DNA of 64,000 nucleotides from Microbacterium tenebrionis (GTDB lineage Bacteria; Actinomycetota; Actinomycetes; Actinomycetales; Microbacteriaceae): positions 1-64,000 of the forward strand of contig NZ_CAHJXQ010000007.1 in NCBI RefSeq assembly GCF_903645325.1, in the 5' to 3' direction. A program made the position numbers and the translations under genes. Of this stretch, positions 59,713 to 64,000 are shown in pieces. A model generated the notes under the pieces. That model saw only the letters and a list, made by a program, of their open reading frames with translations, searched no databases and was not told where the DNA came from. The first letter of the stretch is position 1, and every line of letters starts with the position of its first letter.

Positions 59713-61503
59713 CTACCCCGCGGCGAGCGCGCGTCGGTGGCTGATCCGGTGACCGACCCAGAAGCCGATCGCGATGAGACCGATCAGGGCGATCCCGAGC
59801 ATCCAGGGCAGCATCGACGGCGCGGCACCCGCGGTCGCGGTGGCGAGCGTTCCCGAGCCGTCTGCGATGCGTCCGTTGCCGTCGGCGAGCGCGACGGCGC
59901 CCGTCTCGAGCTTCGTGCCGCCGTCGGCGAGCTCACCCGAGCCGTCGGCGACGGCGGTCGCGCCCTCGGACAGCGTGCCGAGGCCGTTGTCGAGGTCGAA
60001 CGCGCCCTGCTGCAGGGTCGAGGTGCCCTCGGCAAGGGATGCCGCACCCTCGTTCAGGCTGGATGCGCCGGAGTTCAGACGCGTCGCTCCGTCGTGCAGC
60101 GCTGCCGCGCCCTCGGAGAGCGTGGTCAGACCGCCGCTGAGGCGGCCGGCGCCGGATGCCAGGTCGGCGGTGCCGGACTTCAGCGGAACAAGACCGGTGG
60201 CGAGCTCCTTCGCGCCCGAGGCCAGCTGCGAGGTTCCCGACTTCAGCGGGGCGATGCCCGTGGCGAGCTCCTTCGCACCCGAGGCCAGCTGCGATGCTCC
60301 CGACTTCAGCGGCGCCATGCCCGTGGCGAGCTCCGACGCACCGGTGGCGAGGTCGCCGCTGCCCTTCTTGAGGTTCTGAGCGCCGAGAACGAGCGCCGGA
60401 GCGCCGTTCTGCGCATCGGCGAGGCCGATGGTTCCGGGCCAGCCCTTCGACGAGTCGCCGTTGAGGAGCGCGCTGGTTCCCGCGGCGAGCGACGCAGCGC
60501 CGTCACCGGCGTTGATCAGGCCCTGAGCGAGCTGCGGCGCTGCGGCCGCTGCGGGCGCAATGCCGTCGACCTGCTTGTCGACACCGGCAGCCAGTGCCGC
60601 CAGCTGCGCGAGCTCGGGGTTGGTCTGCGCGAGCACGGCGAGCTGGTCGGCGAGCGCCTGCGAGTTCTGCGACAGCGAACCGACCGTGCCGGTGATGGTG
60701 GCGCCGTTGGCGGCGAGGTAGCGGACCTGGTCGCCGGTTCCGGCGGCAAGCGAGGAACTGAGGTTCTGGGCCCCGGCGTTCAGCGACTGCGCGTACTGGT
60801 GCGCACCGCCCACGCCGGCGGCGATGCTGGTCACACCGTCGAGCAGCTTCTGGGCACCCGCATCCACTCGGGCAGCCCCGCCGGAAAGCTTCTGCGCACC
60901 CGTGACGGCCTTCTGCGCACCGGCATCCAGCTCCGCGGCGCCGCCGGAGAGCTTCTGCGCTCCGTCCACGGCCTTCTGCGCGCCAGCATCCACCTGGGCA
61001 GCGCCGCCGGAAAGCTTCTCCGCACCGGTGACAGCCTTCTGCGCACCGGCATCTGCACGCAGCAGCCCGGCGGCGAGTTCCTGCGCGCCGGAGAGCGCCG
61101 TCCGCGCTCCCCCGTTGAGGCGGGCGGCGCCGGACTCGGCGCTGGCGGTGCCGGCGGCGAGCGTGCCGGCGCCGACGGAGAGTGCCGCAGCTCCGGACTC
61201 GGCCTTCAGCGCACCGGCGGCGAGCTTCTGCGATCCCTCGTGAGCGCTCTGCGCGCCGTCGGCGAGGTCCTGCGAGCCGTCGGCGAGCTGCTGCGCTCCG
61301 CTGGAGAGCTCCTGCGCTCCGGCAGCGAGCTGAGCCGATCCGTCCCGGGCGGTGCCCGTCCCGTCCGACAGCTCAGCGGCACCCGCGGCGATCTTTCCGG
61401 TCGTCAGGAAGAAGATCGTCACCATCGCCGCGAGAAGCAGGGCGAGGACGACGACGGTTATGCGCACGCCGTTGCCGTGCGCGTGGGACTGAGAACTCAT
61501 CAT
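59713..61503 (-). CDS. YhgE/Pip-type repeat membrane protein
   Basis: 596 residues, N-terminal helix (VRITVVVLALLLAAMVTIFFL by residue range 13-33) and C-terminal helix (MLGIALIGLIAIGFWVGH). Between them runs an Ala/Gly/Ser-rich coiled array of heptads of the type LxxGAxx, about 60 copies, interrupted near residues 230-330. Several parts are 21-residue DNA-level tandem repeats (AQKLSGGAA..DAGAQKAV). Related proteins form the external part of YhgE/Pip exporters. ATG 61503 follows GGAG. Confidence 0.75.
   Translation of the reverse strand: MMSSQSHAHGNGVRITVVVLALLLAAMVTIFFLTTGKIAAGAAELSDGTGTARDGSAQLAAGAQELSSGAQQLADGSQDLADGAQSAHEGSQKLAAGALKAESGAAALSVGAGTLAAGTASAESGAARLNGGARTALSGAQELAAGLLRADAGAQKAVTGAEKLSGGAAQVDAGAQKAVDGAQKLSGGAAELDAGAQKAVTGAQKLSGGAARVDAGAQKLLDGVTSIAAGVGGAHQYAQSLNAGAQNLSSSLAAGTGDQVRYLAANGATITGTVGSLSQNSQALADQLAVLAQTNPELAQLAALAAGVDKQVDGIAPAAAAAPQLAQGLINAGDGAASLAAGTSALLNGDSSKGWPGTIGLADAQNGAPALVLGAQNLKKGSGDLATGASELATGMAPLKSGASQLASGAKELATGIAPLKSGTSQLASGAKELATGLVPLKSGTADLASGAGRLSGGLTTLSEGAAALHDGATRLNSGASSLNEGAASLAEGTSTLQQGAFDLDNGLGTLSEGATAVADGSGELADGGTKLETGAVALADGNGRIADGSGTLATATAGAAPSMLPWMLGIALIGLIAIGFWVGHRISHRRALAAG
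60130..61080. repeat. 63-nt tandem repeats within the YhgE/Pip-like gene
   Basis: Two arrays: about 60180-60340 (three units coding SQLASGAKELATG.xPLKSG) and about 60840-61060 (three to four units coding the 21-residue block with AGAQKAV and GAQKLSGGA). Units share most bases, so they arose by recent duplication and may vary in number between strains. Confidence 0.8.
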
Positions 61504-61596
61504 CGAGGCTCCAGGGGTCAATGGCATCGTTGCCACCCGCGAGTGTAGGAGTGCGGATGCCGACTTCCCTCGGCCTTTGCGACCAGGTACTAAGTT

Positions 61597-62796
61597 TCAG
61601 ATTCTCTGAGACTTGGTTTCTTGTAGCGTTTCGACAACAGCGAATGCGCGCGCCAGATCGGCGATGAGATCATCGGCGTCCTCCAGCCCGATCGACAGAC
61701 GCAGGAGGTCGGCATCCGGGCGGGCGTCAGCAGGCACAGGGCGGTGGGTCAGGGCGGCCGGATGCTGGATGAGCGAGTCCACTCCCCCGAGCGAGACCGC
61801 GTGCGTGAAGAGCTCGACCGCGGAGGCCACGGAGCTCGCCGCCGCGTAGCCGCCGCGCATGCGCATCGCGATCATCGCCCCGCTTCCCCGCATCTGCCGA
61901 TCGAGGATGCCCTGCGGGTCGCCGTCGAGTCCCGGGTAGAACCCCTCGTCGACCTCCGGCCGGTCGATCAGCCACTGCACGATGCGCTGCGCGTTCGCCT
62001 GCTGCTGCCGGATCCGCACCGGAAGGGTCGTGAGGCCGCGGTGCAGCAGGTACGCGCCGAGCGGATGCAGCAGCCCTCCCGTCACGGCGCGCACGCGGCG
62101 CAGCGCCTCGGCGTGCTCCTCGCTGCAGGCGACGACCCCGGCGATCACATCGCCGTGCCCGCCGAGGTACTTCGTCGCGCTGTGCAGCGACATCGCCGCA
62201 CCCAGATCGAGCGGGTTCTGCAAGATCGGCGTCGCGAAGGTGTTGTCGACGACGACGGGAACGCCGCCCGCCGCCGCGGCGACGGCGGCGATGTCGACGA
62301 GTTCGAGAGTGGGGTTCGCCGGCGTCTCCATGATGACGAGGCCCGTTTCGGGACGGATGCTGACGCCGACCTCCGACGGATGGCAGAACGTGACCTCGGT
62401 GCCCAGCAGCCCGGAGCCGAGCAGGTGGTCGGTGCCGCCGTACAGGGGACGGACCGCCACGACGTGGCGTTTGCCGGTGGCGGATGTCATGGCCAGGATC
62501 ACGGCGGTCATCGCCGCCATCCCCGATGAGAACGCGACCGACGCCTCGGCGTGCTCCATCGTGGCCAGCGCCTCCTCGAAGCGTGCGACCGTCGGGTTCC
62601 ACAGCCGCTGGTACACCAGGCTGCCGTTCTCGATCGGACGGCCGCCGGTGGCCATCGCCTCATAGGCGTCGCCACCCCGTTCGATGTCGGGAAGCGGGTT
62701 GGTCGTGGAGAGGTCGATCGGCAGGGCGTGGACGCCGAGCGCGTTGAGGTCGTCGCGGCCGCTGTGCACGGCGACGGTGTCAGGGTGCAGGCTCAT
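61597..62796 (-). CDS. Trans-sulfuration-family PLP enzyme (cystathionine/methionine gamma-lyase type)
   Basis: 399 residues. AFSSGMAAMTAVI, PLYGGTDHLL, ETPANPTLELVDI, VVDNTFATPILQNPLDLGA and SATKYLGGHGDVIAG (PLP Lys) define the Cys/Met metabolism PLP family. Product could be cystathionine gamma-synthase, gamma-lyase or methionine gamma-lyase. The divergent Lrp gene suggests amino-acid catabolism under Lrp control, favouring a lyase. Confidence 0.85.
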   Translation of the reverse strand: MSLHPDTVAVHSGRDDLNALGVHALPIDLSTTNPLPDIERGGDAYEAMATGGRPIENGSLVYQRLWNPTVARFEEALATMEHAEASVAFSSGMAAMTAVILAMTSATGKRHVVAVRPLYGGTDHLLGSGLLGTEVTFCHPSEVGVSIRPETGLVIMETPANPTLELVDIAAVAAAAGGVPVVVDNTFATPILQNPLDLGAAMSLHSATKYLGGHGDVIAGVVACSEEHAEALRRVRAVTGGLLHPLGAYLLHRGLTTLPVRIRQQQANAQRIVQWLIDRPEVDEGFYPGLDGDPQGILDRQMRGSGAMIAMRMRGGYAAASSVASAVELFTHAVSLGGVDSLIQHPAALTHRPVPADARPDADLLRLSIGLEDADDLIADLARAFAVVETLQETKSQRI

Positions 62797-62908
62797 GCCT
62801 TCACGTTGCCGGAATCCCAATGCGAGTGGGAGAATTCGACAGCATCCGCCGACTATCCCGGCAGATCCGCGATTATCGATGACGGGCGACTGAACAGGGG
62901 CGACGATC

Positions 62909-63373
62909 TTGGCGAAAGCACAACTCGACGAGCTCGACCTGCAGATCCTGGCTGCGCTCAGCACGCGCGCAGACCTGACGAACAAGGCGCTCGCCGCCCG
63001 GCTGGGGCTCGCCGAGTCCACGTGCGCGCACCGCGTGCGGGGCCTGCGCGACCGTGGCGTCATCCGCGACACCCGCATCCGACTCGACGCCGCGACCCTC
63101 GGCTACCCGCTCGAGGCGATCATCAAGGTGCGTCTGGCCAACCACACCGGCGAGAAGGTCAACGCCCTGTTCGACGCGCTCGTCGCGACTCCCCGCGTGC
63201 TGCAGGTGTTCCACGTCGCCGGCGTCGACGACTTCCTCGTGCACGTGGCCGTTCAGGATGCCGCGGCACTGCGCGACATCGTCCTCGAGCACATCACGGT
63301 GCATCCGGTCGTGCGCGGAACCGAGACCCAGTTGGTCTTCGATCTGCGCGACGGCCGCGGCGTGCTGGGGTAG
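62909..63373 (+). CDS. Lrp/AsnC-family regulator, TTG start
   Basis: 154 residues: HTH (LDLQILAALSTRADL, ALAARLGLAESTCAHRVRGLRDRGVI) and RAM effector domain (AIIKVRLANHTGEKV, QVFHVAGVDDFLVHVAV). It starts at TTG 62909; no ATG or GTG lies in frame near the conserved N-terminus. Divergent from the PLP enzyme across 112 nt that contains TCCCA-N7-TGGGA (62817-62833), a possible site. Confidence 0.88.
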   Translation: MAKAQLDELDLQILAALSTRADLTNKALAARLGLAESTCAHRVRGLRDRGVIRDTRIRLDAATLGYPLEAIIKVRLANHTGEKVNALFDALVATPRVLQVFHVAGVDDFLVHVAVQDAAALRDIVLEHITVHPVVRGTETQLVFDLRDGRGVLG

Positions 63374-63376
63374 GTC

Positions 63377-64000
63377 TCAGCGGCGGAGCAGCTTCTTCCA
63401 GCGGCGCTGCACCATGACGGGCACGGGCTGGGTGACCACGGCATCCACGTTCAGGGAGCTGTTGTCGGGGCCGACGATCGCGATCGGCGTCGTCAGCGTC
63501 GGCTCGAGCGGATCCACGGGCATCTTCGCCAGCGCCCGATGCGCGCGCACGTATGCGGGGATGAGGATCACGACCGCGCCGACCCAGGCGAGCGGATTGC
63601 TCATCGCGACGCCGGCGAATCCGAGAACAGCTCCGAGCACGACGGCAGCGGCCACGCGGGCGAACAGCTCGACGACACCCGTGATGGTCGGGATCATCGC
63701 CTGACCGAGTCCCTGCAGCGCGCCGCGCAGCACGAACAGCACGCCGAGCAGGGCGTAGGTGGATCCGTTGATGATGAGCATGAGGTGCGCGAGCTCGACG
63801 ACCTCGTCGGCACCGTCGCCGACGAACAGCCGCACCAGGTGCGTGCCGAAGGCGATGAGCACGATGCCGAGCACGAGCGAGGCGACGATGGCCATCCACG
63901 TCGCCTGCACGACGCCGGAGCGGATGCGGTCGGGCCGCCGGCCGCCGAAGTTCTGCGCCACGTACATCGACACCGCGAGGCCTAGGGAGGCCAGCAGCGC
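63377..64000 (-). CDS. MATE-family efflux protein, C-terminal part
   Basis: 207 residues visible and the gene runs on beyond 64000. ALLASLGLAVSMYVAQNFGG followed by six helices (MAIVASLVLGIVLIAFG, LLGVLFVLRGALQGLGQ and others) matches the C-terminal bundle of MATE drug/sodium antiporters; the cytosolic tail is RRWKKLLRR. Substrate unknown. Ends 3 nt from the convergent Lrp gene. Confidence 0.82.
   Translation of the reverse strand, partial: ALLASLGLAVSMYVAQNFGGRRPDRIRSGVVQATWMAIVASLVLGIVLIAFGTHLVRLFVGDGADEVVELAHLMLIINGSTYALLGVLFVLRGALQGLGQAMIPTITGVVELFARVAAAVVLGAVLGFAGVAMSNPLAWVGAVVILIPAYVRAHRALAKMPVDPLEPTLTTPIAIVGPDNSSLNVDAVVTQPVPVMVQRRWKKLLRR

Overview
The window is chromosomal DNA of a high-GC actinobacterium, most likely a Microbacteriaceae member (Microbacterium-like). 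This rests on very high GC in third codon positions, the fused CopD-CtaG protein, Cys-free L28/L33/S14 paralogs in one operon, and REP-like repeats of a kind I associate with that family. No rRNA, tRNA or CRISPR was seen.

Region 1 (1-23.5 kb) is an aromatic-catabolism island. On the minus strand, 396-9299 carries eight genes in the order P450, ATP-binding subunit, phosphohistidine swivel subunit, SDR, [2Fe-2S] ferredoxin, ferredoxin reductase, HD phosphohydrolase, aldehyde dehydrogenase. This matches the cre (4-cresol) cluster of Corynebacterium glutamicum: the phenol is phosphorylated (CreHI), the methyl group hydroxylated (CreJEF), the phosphate removed (CreD) and the benzylic alcohol oxidised to 4-hydroxybenzoate (CreG, CreC). 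An IclR regulator (9396-10220) has near-identical palindromes at both ends. Next, 10351-17175 holds a protocatechuate 4,5-cleavage operon (ligJ, ligK, ligI, fused ligAB, ligC, an aldo/keto reductase and a signal-less ModA-like protein) with a divergent LysR gene. mobA (3-hydroxybenzoate 4-hydroxylase), an IclR gene and pobA (4-hydroxybenzoate 3-hydroxylase) complete the funnel into protocatechuate. The left edge holds pcaJ beside a truncated pcaI, a remnant of the beta-ketoadipate route.

Region 2 (23.4-35 kb) is mixed: a stand-alone condensation-domain protein, alpha/beta hydrolase, TspO protein, a beta-lactamase-fold lipoprotein lacking its catalytic motif, DUF2470 plus heme oxygenase behind an iron box, a PIF1-like helicase, a CopD-CtaG fusion, HU, and a DUF559 nuclease-like gene bracketed by two related palindromic repeats.

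Region 3 (35-43.4 kb) looks like a zinc-homeostasis block: zinc-free ribosomal proteins rpmB-rpmG-rpsN, a TIGR03943-type protein with a permease, a Fur/Zur regulator, and znuABC behind a Zur-like box. A DNA glycosylase and a membrane beta-propeller-like protein lie between.

Region 4 (43.4-64 kb) carries a branched-chain 2-oxoacid dehydrogenase operon with an aminotransferase, an RHH/Doc toxin-antitoxin pair, a WXG-like/lipase-like pair, low-Mr tyrosine phosphatase, purB (apparently starting at CTG), small membrane proteins, rhodanese, a DivIVA-like coiled coil, acetylxylan esterase, a zinc alcohol dehydrogenase, a decayed clpP fragment, a YhgE/Pip-type repeat protein, a trans-sulfuration PLP enzyme with a divergent Lrp gene, and the start of a MATE exporter.

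Recurrent themes are translational coupling (ATGA/GTGA overlaps), long perfect inverted repeats between genes, and repeat sequences that have become protein linkers.
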